A stretch of DNA of 64,000 bases from Nemania diffusa (lineage: Eukaryota > Ascomycota > Sordariomycetes > Xylariales > Xylariaceae). The translations under genes were made by a program, and so were the position numbers. Below the pieces are notes generated by a model, which saw only the letters and a program-made list of their open reading frames with translations, had not been told where the DNA came from and ran no database searches. The stretch lies in NCBI GenBank assembly GCA_038501195.1, contig JBBPUQ010000007.1, positions 186,001-250,000 of the forward strand, written 5' to 3'. Shown piece after piece: positions 12,607 to 24,113 of the stretch; positions within the stretch are counted from its first letter, which is position 1; every line of letters starts with the position of its first letter.

Positions 12607-14244
12607 ATGTTCGCGCATGTTCCTTCGGGCAATGCTCGAGGACAGCAGGATCAAATGAGGGCGAAAAGATTGTTCCATATCCACGAGGACAACCAGCGTG
12701 TTGGCCAGTTATCGGAGGAACAGGGACGGTCGCAAACCGAGTCGCAATCGCAGACCCTACGTGCCGACGACGATTATGACGAACTTGAACACGACGACGA
12801 AGACGTCGAGAGAGAGGCAGATGACGAGGAGCATGACCGCGACGATGATGCTTCCGAGTCGTCTGATGAGGAGGACCCTATTGATACGACGGTTCAGCAG
12901 GACATGGAGAAGCTGCAGCATACCTTTCCTCATTTCAGAAACGAGTATCGCTTAATCAAGCGAATTGGCGAAGGTATTTGACAATCGATGCTCTTCACGG
13001 CGCAATGCCATGATAATGAGTAGCCCTTAGTAACTAACCACCTCTTTCTCCCATATCTAGGTACCTTTTCAACTGTATATAAGGCGGAAGATATCCGCTA
13101 CGACCACTATGTCAACAGCTGGGACATGGATGCCGACGATGGCCAGTGGACGCCGCCGCCTCTCCGATCCTCCTCCGGCTCTCACCTGAATCACACGACC
13201 CGGCCTCCGCGCCGGAAGCCGAAGTTCGTCGCCATCAAGAAGATCTACGTCACTTCCTCGCCCGCCCGCATCCTCAACGAACTGGAGCTCCTCCACGACC
13301 TGCGAGCATCCCCCTCCGTATGCCCCCTAATCACCGCCTTCCGCGAGTCCGACCAAGTCCTCCTCATCCTACCCTACTTCCGGCACCAAGATTTCCGGAA
13401 ATACTATCCGCGAATGAACGTGTACGACACGCGCGTCTACCTGCGCGCCCTCTTCACCGCCCTCGCCGCCGTGCACGCGCGGGGGATCATCCACCGCGAC
13501 ATCAAGCCCACCAACTTCCTCTACGACCCCGACAAGAAGCGCGGCGTGCTCGTCGACTTCGGCCTCGCGGAGCGCGAGGGCACGGACACCAAACCCTGCC
13601 TCTGCCACGAGGACCGCCAGGTCCGCAAGCACCGCCTGCAGCAGGCCGTCGCCTTCAACTCGCTGCACACGGCGGGCCAGCAGCCCGGCTTCCCGAAGCA
13701 GGACACGCGGCCCTCGCGCCGCGCCAACCGCGCCGGCACGCGCGGCTTCCGCGCGCCCGAGGTCCTCTTCAAGTGCACGGAGCAGACGGCCAAGATCGAC
13801 GTCTGGTCGGCCGGCGTGATCCTGCTCACGGTGCTCTGCAAGCGCTTCCCCTTCTTCAACAGCGCCGACGACGTCGAGGCCATGATCGAGATCGCCACCA
13901 TCTTCGGCAGCAAGCGCATGCGCCTCGCCGGCCAGCTGCACGGCTGCATGTTCGACGCCACCATCCCCACCATCTCCTCCCAGGGCTTCTCCTTCGAGAA
14001 GATCATGCTCTGGTCCACCTGCCGCAGCGACGGCGGCCGCGACGGCGCCGCCAGCGCGCTCTCGGCAGAGGAGAAGGAGGCCGTGGAGTTTCTGGCCAGA
14101 TGCATGGATCTGGACCCTACGAGACGGATTAGTGCCGAGGAGGCGCTGCGTCACCCTTTTTTGATGGTCGAGACCGAGGACGAGGCGGAGACGGAGGGGG
14201 GCATGGAGAATGGGCTTGATGCTGAGGAGGTCATGATGTTATGA
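12607..14244 (+). CDS. cdc7: Cdc7-type (DDK) protein kinase
   Basis: This is the catalytic subunit of the Dbf4-dependent kinase that phosphorylates MCM helicase to fire replication origins, acting in the nucleus. Exons 12607..12973 and 13061..14244 give 516 aa; the intron splits the glycine loop (RIGEG|TFSTVYK). Visible motifs are the ATP lysine in VAIKK (about K182), the catalytic loop HRDIKPTNFLYD (D269), DFGLAER (D288) and GTRGFRAPEV. Between DFG and APE there is a long insert rich in basic residues, the family's kinase insert. Inserts after the glycine loop and near the C-lobe are also typical of Cdc7. The N-terminal 100 residues are acidic (runs of DDE), probably disordered. The start could also be the downstream ATG at 12655. 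The assignment is confident. Confidence 0.93.
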
Positions 14245-14763
14245 GGAGGATTTATGGCCCGAGGAGGGACTGATCGACTGACTGATTGACTGGAATGAAT
14301 GACTGGTGGAGATACCCTTGTAAGCGTATATACAATATTAACCGGACGGGAATGGCAGGCCGCGGTTTCAAACTGTCGATGCGTAGAATATGACATTCTG
14401 ATACAAAACCCGTCCTGTACATATGGCTTCTTCTAGGAACCCGCAACATAGCAGTCCTACTAGAGAAGAGTCTAGCATATCTATCTATCTGTCTGTCTCT
14501 TATGCAGGTAGAGTACTCAGGTCGGTAGCAGATAGGCCAGCATATAAGCCAATTCTCATCAAACACATCAAAGCCCAGCCGAGCAAGCCGTCTAAGGGAC
14601 CTGGTATATACATCTACGCCAGGAAGTGTAGTCCTGAATAATTTAATGTTCTTCGATCTCGCTATCCACTGAACTCCAGCCTAAACTCTAGCCGCCCAAG
14701 TAACACCATTCCACTAAAATGCGCACCAACGGCTTCTTTCCAAATTCACGTACATACACCCAG
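14245..14763. other. Convergent intergenic region
   Basis: Lies between the 3' ends of cdc7 and cmr1. Short GACTGACT-like runs (14268-14300) and ATCTATCTATCTGTCTGTC (near 14480) are simple repeats. No gene is seen. Confidence 0.55.
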
Positions 14764-16365
14764 CTACATCCACAGACACAGCTTCCCACTCCCATTGCCG
14801 CCAGCAACCCAGTTGCGCACGGGGTGCAGCTCGGCGACAGCAGGGACGGCAGTGATGCCCTCGCCGGCGAGCTGCGCGAGCTGCGTGCCGTCGGCGGCGT
14901 AGACGTCGACGAAGCGGTTCATGTTGGCGACGGCGAACTTGGCGACGCCGTCCGCGGGCGCGGCCTGCCACTGCGGCTTGAGGATCGTGACCCAGCGGCC
15001 CGTCTGGCAGTTATGCCGGATGCTCTTCACGGGGTCCATCTGCTTGTCGGGGATGTCGTGGCCGGGCTTCCACTTCGCGGCGTCCGAGACGTCGTAGATC
15101 TTGACCGAGTCGTCGTAGGATGTCGTCGCGATGTGCCCGGAGCGGCTCCACGAGGCGTGGGAGACCGAGAGGCGCGATTGGTGCTCGCCGAGGAGGGAGG
15201 GGTGGCGGAGGTCGCCTTTGCCTTTTATCATGCGCAGGTCCCAGATTTTGAGGGTGCGGTCTAGCGATGCCGTTGCGAGGAGGTGAGGTAGTAGGGGGTT
15301 CAGGGAGAAACCACCGATTTTATTATCTGTTAAGCCCCAGATCTCGGCTTTGGCTTTTGCGCGCCTGTCGATTCGACCCAGAGACCCCTCTAGCGTGGAG
15401 AATATAATAGTGTCCTTTGCTTCTGGCGATATATCAATGCAGGAAATGCCCAACTCATCTTCGTCTGCTTCGGGCGCCCATAGCTGGGTACTAACCTGCG
15501 ACACTAGGTCGAGGCAGCGGATCGAACTGTCATAGGAACTAGTGATGACGGAGTTCTGGTCGAATATGGGGATTTTGATCGACGTGATGGTCCGATTATG
15601 GACTTCGAAGGCACTGATTTGGGGTAAGGGGACATCGAAATCTTCTTCGTCGTCCTCGGGGTAATCTGGTGTCTTTTGCGAGCCGTCGAAAAACCCCAAG
15701 GTGCCCTTCTTGTCTCCCGCTAACACGATGGGCTTATCTAACATAGGATGGAATGTAAGAGCGTACACCCTTTCGGGTGTGATTTTGATGTCTGTCGAAC
15801 ATTGTTAGAAACATCTTTGCCAAAAATGCCTCCAGTTTCTGCCATGGGCAGACTCACCGTTAGGTTGCCACCCTCCAAACAACGTTAGGTCATTCAAGTC
15901 CTGCTGTAAAGATTTCAATTTCTCATCGGTAGTTCCTTTGATATCCTCGTCGGTGAATGTTCTGACGCCAGGCTGGGCGCCGTGTATGAAACTAGCAAGA
16001 GCATCTGTGCTCGACCACCTCTTGCCTGCGACCTGAAGGTTGGAGAGATTGAGGTCTCCATTGGTGCGGACCCTCTTGGGTTCTCTATCTTTCAACTCGA
16101 CAGGTATATCTTCAAGTTTAACCAGAGTTTCTTTAGAATCAGAGTTCGCGCCGGCCAACCGGGCACTCTGCCGAACAGGCATGACACGCGTGCGGACCGC
16201 AGGTTCGGCAGCCTTCCGTTTCCGCGGCGCAGCGGGTCTGGGCGCCGGCGCGGCGGCTTTTCTCATCTTCGCACCCAAATCGGCGGTATCCTTGAGAAGC
16301 TTTGCGTTGTTGGCGACATTCTCCCGTCTCCGCGCCTCGAAGGCGCTCAATTTTTCAGGCGGCAT
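14764..16365 (-). CDS. cmr1: Cmr1-type WD40 DNA-damage-binding protein
   Basis: This is a WD-repeat protein of the yeast Cmr1 (YDL156W) / WDR76 family, which binds chromatin and UV-damaged DNA and works in replication-stress responses. Two exons (16365..15858 and 15791..14764) join in frame (WQPN|DIKITPERV), giving 511 aa, close to the yeast length. The N-terminal third is basic and disordered (KMRKAAAPAPRPAAPRKRK region, likely nuclear targeting). The family core begins at RVYALTFHP. Propeller repeats include ATASLDRTLKIWDLR and ATTSYDDSVKIYDV, and the protein ends with the short terminus GNGSGKLCLWM. The start has a clear ATG, MPPEKLSAFEARRREN, matching the conserved N-terminus of the family. 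The assignment is confident. Confidence 0.92.
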
Positions 16366-17142
16366 TGTAGAGAAAAAGCTTGGAAGTGTTATAAGTACGG
16401 TCGCAGTAATAGGAGCGAAACCAGACGGTTCGCACCAATTGAATTAGGAAATGTGGAAAACGATCAGAGGTCTATAGCCTAGTTCTGAAATTGGCTAAAA
16501 GGAAAAGTGTTGACGACTGTTGTAAGCGAAGGTGGAAATCGCGGTGCGTGGTTCTTCAACAAAAAGTGATTTGAGCGATCTCCTAAATAAAGAAGTAAAT
16601 GCCGGGATATTTGAGAGTTCAAAAAGACAGCTTGAATCTCTGAGAAACAAGTTTGAGTAGAAATTGAGGACAGTTGAATTGATGTTACTAGTACAAAGTT
16701 ACGTAGCTTTTCGCAACGAGGTGGTGGGAAGGAGGGATGGTGACGATGACGAGGGCGACTCGCGACGACGAAAATCAATTAACGCGAAGTCATGCGCTTT
16801 CGCGTCTGCATCAGGCAGCACCCAGCGCAAATAGGTACCTGTAGGTAGGTACCCAGGCAGCTGTTTTAGGTAGATTTATGTAAGCGGCTTGATGCGACCA
16901 ATAAGGACCCGCTATAATTCTCTTAGCTCCTGCTAGTCTAATTTTCCAGCGAGAAAAAAAAAGTCTACCTATTTACCATATGCCACTACCTATTCTACCT
17001 TGATGATACTCTTAATCTTCTACGCTATTTAATCTCGATCACTCCGACAGCTGGATCGTCTTCGCAGTGCAGCATCTGCTGCTGCATGAATATATATATG
17101 TAATCTGTCTGCGTTCTGTCGAATTCTCCATCACTTGCTACC
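16366..17142. other. Divergent intergenic region
   Basis: Shared upstream region of cmr1 (minus) and the Mtf2-like gene (plus). TAGGTAGGTACC-type motifs occur at about 16835-16875, with a poly-A run near 16955. Nothing coding is recognised. Confidence 0.55.
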
Positions 17143-18720
17143 ATGTCTTTCACATTGATGCCGTTCCTCTATCAAACGAGGACCATCCTCCGCATACCAC
17201 CTCATCGCGCATCTCGCGCATCCGCCGCCATCGTTCGGTCACTCCACACCACGACATCCCGCCTCGCTCACAAAGAAACTTCAATCCCCTTCGACTACGA
17301 GGTCGGCCCGAAAGAAGACACGCTCCCCATCACCGAAGTCCCAGTGCGGGGCACCATCACCCCCAGCGAGCGCCAGATCTTCGAGCGCATCTTTGCCGAT
17401 ATCCAAGCTCGAGGCCTCCAGCCAGCTGTCAAAGACGACGGCTCGATTCCACCCGGAGCTAGCGCCTCGCGCGCTGCCAGGCTCATCATGCAGGAAGCCG
17501 CCATCGACGCTGGCCAGGCCCGCCGAGCCACCGTCACCGCACCGGCGATTCTTTCCGGCGCCGCCAAAGATCGCGCCAAAGCTCTCCTACGATTCCCGCC
17601 TCAGCTTCGAGGCGCCGCCGCCAAGGCTATGGAAGCCATCACAGAGCAGGCACTCAAAGTCAAGAGCCACGACGATGCTGCCTACACCGCTGACGCTGCT
17701 GCTGCCGCCGAGGCCGATTTCATCGATGACGACTGGCACGCGCCGGCTCACACCTTTGGCCGCGCCGTTGAGCTCGAGGCTAGAAGATTCGGTGAGCGAA
17801 CTCGTATCGAGGGCCTGATCACGTCCGCATCCTCTGACTTCGAGTTGTGGGATATCCTGGAGAAAGAGGTTTTCACTATGCCTGCTCGCCTTGGCATCGT
17901 GAGAGATCTAAAGCCGAAGATACCAAAGCATCCTGAGGGCAGAAAACGCGGTCGCCCTCGCGCCGCCAAACCACTAGACGAGGCAGCTATCGGCGATGTA
18001 GAGCCTTCGGCTATTGATAATGCAGAGCTCACACCTATCAATGATGTAGAGGCTTCAACTATTGATAACGCGGAACCTCCAGCTATTAACAACGAAGAGC
18101 CCGTGGCTATTGATCATGCAGAATCCGCAGCTATTAATGATGCAGAACCTGTAGCTACCAATGATGCGGAACCTGGGCTAGAGGCTTCTGAGGTTGACAC
18201 GACATCAGCGTCACCAGATCCCGATTCTAGTCCCGACGACCTCCACGAATTGAGCCTCTATGTTCACGGACCTCTCTATCCAGCCTACCTCCTGCTTGCT
18301 CTTCGACGACTCGATACCGCATTCCACACGCCCTCATCGTTGGTGTTCTCCCTCTTGCCCCGTATCAAGGAACTGGGCCTCGAGTCTTATGTCCTGGGCG
18401 TCTCTACGCCTTTTTTCAACGAACTTCTCTCCATCTACTGGACTCGCCGCGGCGATTTGTCCGGAATGCTTGCGCTATTGGAAGAAATGCAACACTGCGG
18501 TCTCTACTTTGACAACCGGACCGCGGCAATCTTAAACCAGGTTGCTGCAGGCGTATCTAGTATGGCCAATGGCACTAGCGGGCTGGGGCGAGCGCTGATG
18601 GAGATGCCCGAGTTTGAGAAAGTACAGCGTGAACGGATCCGCCACTGGCACAGAATAGTAGACATATCGGCGCAGGAGAGACAGAATGATCTCGGATTTG
18701 TAGAGGACACGGGTGTATAA
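17143..18720 (+). CDS. Mtf2-like mitochondrial gene-expression protein
   Basis: An intronless 525-aa protein. The N-terminus (FLYQTRTILRI, then RASAAIVRSLHTTTSRLAH) has the basic, Ser/Thr-rich look of a mitochondrial presequence. The C-terminal part (about residues 365-515: YVHGPLYPAYLLLALRRLD, SVLVFSLLP-like and LEEMQHCGLYFDNRTA segments) resembles the Mtf2 C-terminal domain of fungal proteins needed for mitochondrial mRNA stability or translation. Between them are an AT-hook-like basic patch (KRGRPRAAK, about 268) and seven tandem 8-residue repeats of the type xAI(N/D)(N/D)AEP at 18007-18174. These repeats form a disordered acidic linker that probably varies between strains. The family call is from memory of the domain and is moderate. 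Confidence 0.7.
   Translation: MSFTLMPFLYQTRTILRIPPHRASRASAAIVRSLHTTTSRLAHKETSIPFDYEVGPKEDTLPITEVPVRGTITPSERQIFERIFADIQARGLQPAVKDDGSIPPGASASRAARLIMQEAAIDAGQARRATVTAPAILSGAAKDRAKALLRFPPQLRGAAAKAMEAITEQALKVKSHDDAAYTADAAAAAEADFIDDDWHAPAHTFGRAVELEARRFGERTRIEGLITSASSDFELWDILEKEVFTMPARLGIVRDLKPKIPKHPEGRKRGRPRAAKPLDEAAIGDVEPSAIDNAELTPINDVEASTIDNAEPPAINNEEPVAIDHAESAAINDAEPVATNDAEPGLEASEVDTTSASPDPDSSPDDLHELSLYVHGPLYPAYLLLALRRLDTAFHTPSSLVFSLLPRIKELGLESYVLGVSTPFFNELLSIYWTRRGDLSGMLALLEEMQHCGLYFDNRTAAILNQVAAGVSSMANGTSGLGRALMEMPEFEKVQRERIRHWHRIVDISAQERQNDLGFVEDTGV
18007..18174 (+). repeat. Seven tandem 24-bp (8-aa) coding repeats
   Basis: The repeat units read SAIDNAEL, TPINDVEA, STIDNAEP, PAINNEEP, VAIDHAES, AAINDAEP and VATNDAEP. 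All stay in frame within the Mtf2-like protein and form an acidic linker. Confidence 0.9.
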
Positions 18721-19639
18721 TCGTAACGGTATATCAAAACCCCTCTTAATCGAAATAAGCATTTACGTCGTCTCCGAGTTCACTAGGTCGTATTTGAAAT
18801 AACCCCGTTGCAATCGATGTATAATACAGCTCAGTTATTTTCCCCATGGTGTTTATGGTACGTAAATGTTGGAGTTAAATAGGCCGGCCCGAGGTTCATG
18901 CCAACCTGCCAAGCTCTCTCCGCTCATTTCCACCATAATAAACCACGAAAACGCACATGGTGATATTAGTAGAGTATATATACTATGAAATGGTGACTGC
19001 ATTTGAGGATGTAAGACGTCGGTTTAGCGACACCGAAAACCATTCAAATCATATTATATTCGCGGCTGCAGTTTGAACCTTCTCCTTATTATTTCTTCGG
19101 AATCGCAACTAAACACATGAGAAGATGCGGACTTATCCTCTCAAGGCAGCTACGTGCTCAAATACCTCCGTCACCTACCCAATCTCCACCGGAACAACTA
19201 CCTCCGTAAAGACAACTCCCCACCGCCATGCCTATTCCACCACCGGGCCTCCTCCCGTCCCAAGGGCCGGGGCTTGACCAGAAGTTAATTTACCAACCAA
19301 CTTAGTGGTGCTGCAGCCCGGGCCTGGGTAATTGACCCCGACGGAGAAACGGGGTATCTCGTCGCGAGATGCTCGATCGTCACACGGCACAACAATGATC
19401 GATCGCAGGCCGGCCAAGCCCCTGAGTTGGCGGCTACGCGCCCCAATTGGGGAGAATGGGAATTTTCGCCGCGTTCAGGAAATGATATACATAACAGTCC
19501 TCGAGATGATGGAAGACACTTGGTGTTCTTCAAGCTCGCACTAGACAGAGATCGCTAAGGCCGCCAGCGACAGCTCCCAAGTCATCAGCAAACCACCATC
19601 GCCACCACACAGCGCCGCTTGCCCACCTAATAACTCACC
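18721..19639. other. Intergenic, no gene seen
   Basis: Spacer and probable promoter of the acetylesterase gene. Frames at 19232-19544 have no recognisable content. Confidence 0.55.
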
Positions 19640-20840
19640 ATGCCCTCCTTACTAACCACCCTCCTCCTCTCCCTCGCCGGCCCCGCCACGGCGGCAACCG
19701 TCTACCTGGCCGGCGACTCGACCATGGCCAAGGCGGGCGGGGGCTCGGGCACCGAGGGCTGGGGCCAGTTCCTGCAGTACAGCCTGCCGTCGACGTACGT
19801 GGTGTCGAACATGGCGATCGCGGGGCGCTCGGCGCGCTCGTTCACGCGCGAGGGCCGCTTCCAGGCCATCGCCGACGTCGTCAAGGCCGGCGACTGGGTC
19901 GTCGTCGAGTTCGGGCATAATGACGGCGGCAGTCTGACGCCTACGGATAATGGGCGGACGGACTGCTTTGGGGATGGGACGCAGACTTGTCAGACGGTGA
20001 GTTAGATCGACGGACTTTATATGGCATGACATGTGTGTCCTTACCGAGGGGAGGGCTTGTTATGATGTTGGGATTAGGAGAGAAAAATGAGGACGGAAAG
20101 GGGCTAATGAGTGTGTGTATGTGTGCAGACTTACGGGGGCGTCGCTGAGACCGTCTTGACGTACCCGGCGTATTACAAGAATGCGGCTAGCAAGTTCCTC
20201 GCGAAAGGAGCGAAGGTGATCCTGAGCTCCGCCACGCCGAACAAGTAAGTAGTAGTATTATATGCCTATTCTACAATTGCTGACCCGCCGTCACAGCATC
20301 TGCGAAACCGGGCCATGCAGCTGGGGTCCGTCACGATTCGATTACTATGCCTGGTAAGTCAAGCAACCGCACTCATAACTTGGATCATCTTTCCTGCGCT
20401 TGTACATGACCTAACGGTACCCACGCCAGGCTCGCGGCAAGCCAGCTCGGCGGCACGGCAGCGGGCGTGTACCACGTCGCACACGGCGAGTATGCGGCGC
20501 AGGTGATGACGAACCTCGGGACGACGACCGTGAATGCGCACTACCCAATCGACCACACGCATACCGACGCTTATTTGGCGAATGCCATGGCCGGTAAGTG
20601 TATACAAGCTTTTCTCTCCTCTCGTGCCACATTCCTCTAAACTCCCGAATCTCAAAATCCTCCCTAACGAAGGGATATGTATTACAATTGCTAATGTGAC
20701 TCTGCCTCTTAGGAAGCTTTGTCCTCGGGCTCAAGTGCGGCACTTCGGCGCTCGGCGCGGCGGTCAAGAATACCACGGCCTCGTTGACGGCGTCGTTCTA
20801 TGGGCCTTGCATTGCTTTTAACAGCACCATCCCGATCTAA
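19640..20840 (+). CDS. Rhamnogalacturonan acetylesterase (SGNH hydrolase, CE12-like)
   Basis: This is a secreted enzyme that removes acetyl groups from galacturonate in the pectin rhamnogalacturonan I backbone. Five exons (19640..19996, 20129..20244, 20297..20353, 20430..20593, 20713..20840) splice in frame to 273 aa. A signal peptide ends near PATA (residue 18). SGNH blocks are all present: GDSTM (catalytic S27), the N/G block [12 protein letters not shown] (G62 region), GHND (N94) and the C-terminal Asp-His pair in IDHTHTD (D218, H221). Four Cys residues in [12 protein letters not shown] and [10 protein letters not shown] could form disulfides. The length agrees with fungal homologues, and every intron has a GT(A/G)AGT donor. 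The assignment is confident. Confidence 0.92.
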
Positions 20841-21384
20841 TTCCGTAGCTCTGAGGGGCTATTGATATTGATGGTCTCGGATGCCGGCGAAAGTGGTTGC
20901 GTCGTTTTTTATGTGTGATTATATCTAATTAACTGTTATAAGTCATTATCACATAAATCAGCTTTACACCTTATAATGAGTCCAGCACCGAGTAGTGAAA
21001 AACGGACATGTACTCACCCAGCACGTTATGGCCTCCTGTTCTCTGTTACGTTAGGACATGAGTCTACAATCACGAACTCTAGAAGAGCAACCTATAGGTC
21101 GAGAATCGAAAGTGCAATTCTAATCAAGCCAATGAGTTCCAGGACCATCCTAAGACTTATCATGGTAGATCATGTGAGAGTTGGGGTAGAAAACCTCCAG
21201 CCAATAGATAGATTTAATGACCGTTTGCCATTAACAATCCTCCAGAACCCCTCATATATATCTGGCGCCAACATCCCTCGTCTACTATCACCCCCTACAT
21301 TCAAAGGGTTCGAGATTGCAACTTTCCCTTCCATATCGCCACTCCTTATAAGTGAATCCTAGGCGGTTCGTTTTATCGCATGAA
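20841..21384. other. Intergenic, no gene seen
   Basis: Between the acetylesterase and the CorA-like gene. A TAA at 21349-21351 lies in frame just upstream of the next gene's first ATG. Confidence 0.55.
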
Positions 21385-23636
21385 ATGTCGACAGCTTCGG
21401 GATCTGAATACAGAACTGTCGATAAGGCTACGCAGACAGAAGATGATTGGCGCGAAATGAAGGCAGATATGAAAAAGATTGTGGAGGCAGTGCAGTCTCT
21501 CGTTCCGCAACCTAGACCTCCTGAACTCAGGGTCAGTCCTCTACTACAACCCAATATCGAAGATCCTGGATCGTAATGTTGAATAACCTGATATAGCGCG
21601 AATTCAAATGTGATGATGTAGAGTTGTGGAGGCGCGAGATACGACCTACTCCCGAAAAACTAAAACTCTACGTTGATTTACTATGTTGCATGTTCATTAG
21701 GGATGAGGGGGGAGAAACCAAACTGCAACAACAGGCCCCCCAGAATTTGGGTGGGTTGGTACAGTGGCCAAGTTTCGCGGATAAGCTAACCTTATTGTTT
21801 CCCGATGATATGAGCCCGGCTCGCGATAGAGAAGAGTTCATTCTGCTGCAAAAGGCGATTCCCTTAAGTTGGGTAGAGTTTCCCAGCTCAAGGAGCGAAG
21901 TAACTGACACCAGTATGGCATGGAGTTGGTCCGGCCTAGCCAATACTATCCTCCATCGTTTGCCCTTTGCTTCTGTAGGCCAGATTTGATATATATAATT
22001 CAACTCAAATACGTGTCTGACTTATAGCATTTTGGATTACAGGTTCGGGAGACAAACGATGAATGTCTACTAGAGTCTATAGACGGAATTCCGATCTCCC
22101 GTTTCGGCTATGGAATTTTATGGTATTTGCAATCCATATGCTAGAGGCCTCATATGCTAATTCTCCTGCAGCCAAATTCAAACCCCTATAAAAAACAGAA
22201 TTCTTAGTTTCAAATTGATTCACTTCGTTTTAGCTCAAATCGGTCGCTGGAGTCGCGCCGTTGATGATTTCTCCGGGGAATTACAAGAGTTTATTCATAT
22301 TGTCTCGCTCCTATATTTTCTAGGCGTCTTCGCTGGGCAGTGGTCGCCGCGATATGAAAGGTCCCAGTTCTCATTCCTTAAGGAGTGGGATCGTTCTGAA
22401 AAGGGATTTAACCGCTGCTATCTCCAAATCCACTTCCGCTGCTTTGAAGATATCAAATCATTACAGGAGAGCCTAGGTACCGGGGGACTAAAGTGTAACA
22501 GAGAACGAGGTGGAATTACATCGGACATCGCCGGGGTGGACCCTCTGATTTTTGAAGAAAGACGCATCTCCATCTTTGGCCTACTATCACAGCAATGCAT
22601 ACTTAGTATGACCAGCCAACCATCATTTTATAGTGTGGTGATCTTAAGCGATTTTGAGTTCGACATGCTTGAAAAGTGGGACGACGGTTGGCGACAAGGA
22701 CTAGAAGGACCCCTCGCCTTCTACGCGGCCTTATTGACAAGTGTCGGTCTCTGGCAGACGAAATGGAACGATATGCTAGACAAGATCGACGAACGAATAA
22801 ATTTCCGCTTAGAACATACCATGCAACCTGAAGAGATCGATAAATGGATGTTTGATGGCGACTTCAAACGCTCTAAACTATACGTTACAATCCTCCAAAT
22901 TCTCCGTATCTTCGGTGGATACATCTCCACCGTATCGGCAGACCTGCAGTCGCTAGACACGGTGTTTCTAAAAGATGAGCGTTTCCCAATGACTATAATG
23001 CAGCCGTCCGAGCGTGAAGAAATGGGGTCAGATTGGGCGTCAGTTAAGGAGTTCCAAAAACAGGCGGAGGAAAGCTTATTGGACAGGATCTCTCAGAAGA
23101 CAGAGGAGGTGAAAAGTCTCCGCGACGGGGTATGATTACACAAACTCCGAGCTATATGTTCTGCTGATTGACAACTATTATCATAGCTCTTTAACGCCAC
23201 CTCCTTGCGTGCGGCCAATATTTCTTCAGAACTAGCCATAAGTTCGTTAGAAGAGACTAAGAGCAGCGTATCGATGGGTCGCTACGTACTTGTATTCACC
23301 GTGGTAACTATTTTATATCTCCCTCCAAGCTTCATCTCGGTATGTTAATCGTGATTACTCCTCATGATTCCTTACGCTTAACCTACTCATTAGACTGTGT
23401 TTGGCCTAGATATGTTTAAAAAGGACGATGCTCAAAGCAAGTGGGAGTTTAAGACTGCAATAGTGTCATTGTCGCTTTTTACGTACCTCTTGGCGTTCGT
23501 AGCTATTATTGCTGTGGACTGGGATGGTTTCAAGCACAAGTGCGCAGTGTGGTGGAAACCCCTGATACGTTGGATACAATGGCTCTCTCAGCTTCCACAG
23601 TCGTTCGGCGGGAAGGTTGAGGACAGTTATGCTTAG
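21385..23636 (+). CDS. CorA-like membrane protein with altered GMN motif
   Basis: A six-exon model (21385..21531, 21597..21974, 22043..22122, 22172..23129, 23187..23339, 23394..23636) gives 652 aa in frame. The long N-terminal cytosolic part has no recognised domain. The C-terminal part is CorA-like: an amphipathic helix region rich in Glu/Lys, then TM1 (YVLVFTVVTILYLPPSFIS), the loop that normally carries GMN, and TM2 (AIVSLSLFTYLLAFVAIIAV). Here the loop reads FGLDMF, so the Mg2+-selecting GMN is not conserved. This is often the case in fungal CorA-like proteins, whose transport activity is unknown. Introns are short (49-68 bp). The start is the first ATG after an in-frame stop, but a further 5' exon cannot be excluded. 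Confidence 0.7.
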
Positions 23637-24113
23637 CGGCCTTAGCCTGACAGACGGGGATACGGCAGGATACTAGAGGATGCTTGGGACAATTGTTTTA
23701 TATTCTATGGTGAGTTTTTCATAAGCAAGCGTGTTCTTTTTCCCAGGCTAGGTCAGGTCAGGCCATCTGGAGGTTCTTGGATGGTATGTAGTTGAAGCTT
23801 TTGAAAGGTTTTTGAAAGGTCTTGAAAAGCAGCCAAGCTGAAAGAGTAGGTAGGGTGGGTGGCTATGGAAAAGTCCTGCGTCCGCGCATAGGTATCTGCC
23901 TCGAAACCTTTGAAGATTGTAGTATAGACCTAGCTCTATAGTTTCCGGGGTCCGGTGCAGAACAATTTAGGTGCTGCTCGTGAGCAGCATGGCTTTCTAC
24001 TACAGCCACTCGCAAATCTAGTCTTTAACACTCTGATTTATCATGAGCGATTCGAACCTTACCAAAGGAAAAGATCAACGTCAACTGATGAGTCCGATAC
24101 GCCCAAAGTCGAT
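23637..24113. other. Convergent intergenic region
   Basis: Holds a direct repeat of TTTTGAAAGGT near 23798-23820. No gene is seen. Confidence 0.55.

Noticed and set aside
13146..14154. Long frames overlapping cdc7 on both strands
   Set aside because: They come from the high GC third positions of the kinase gene; the kinase motifs fix the true frame.
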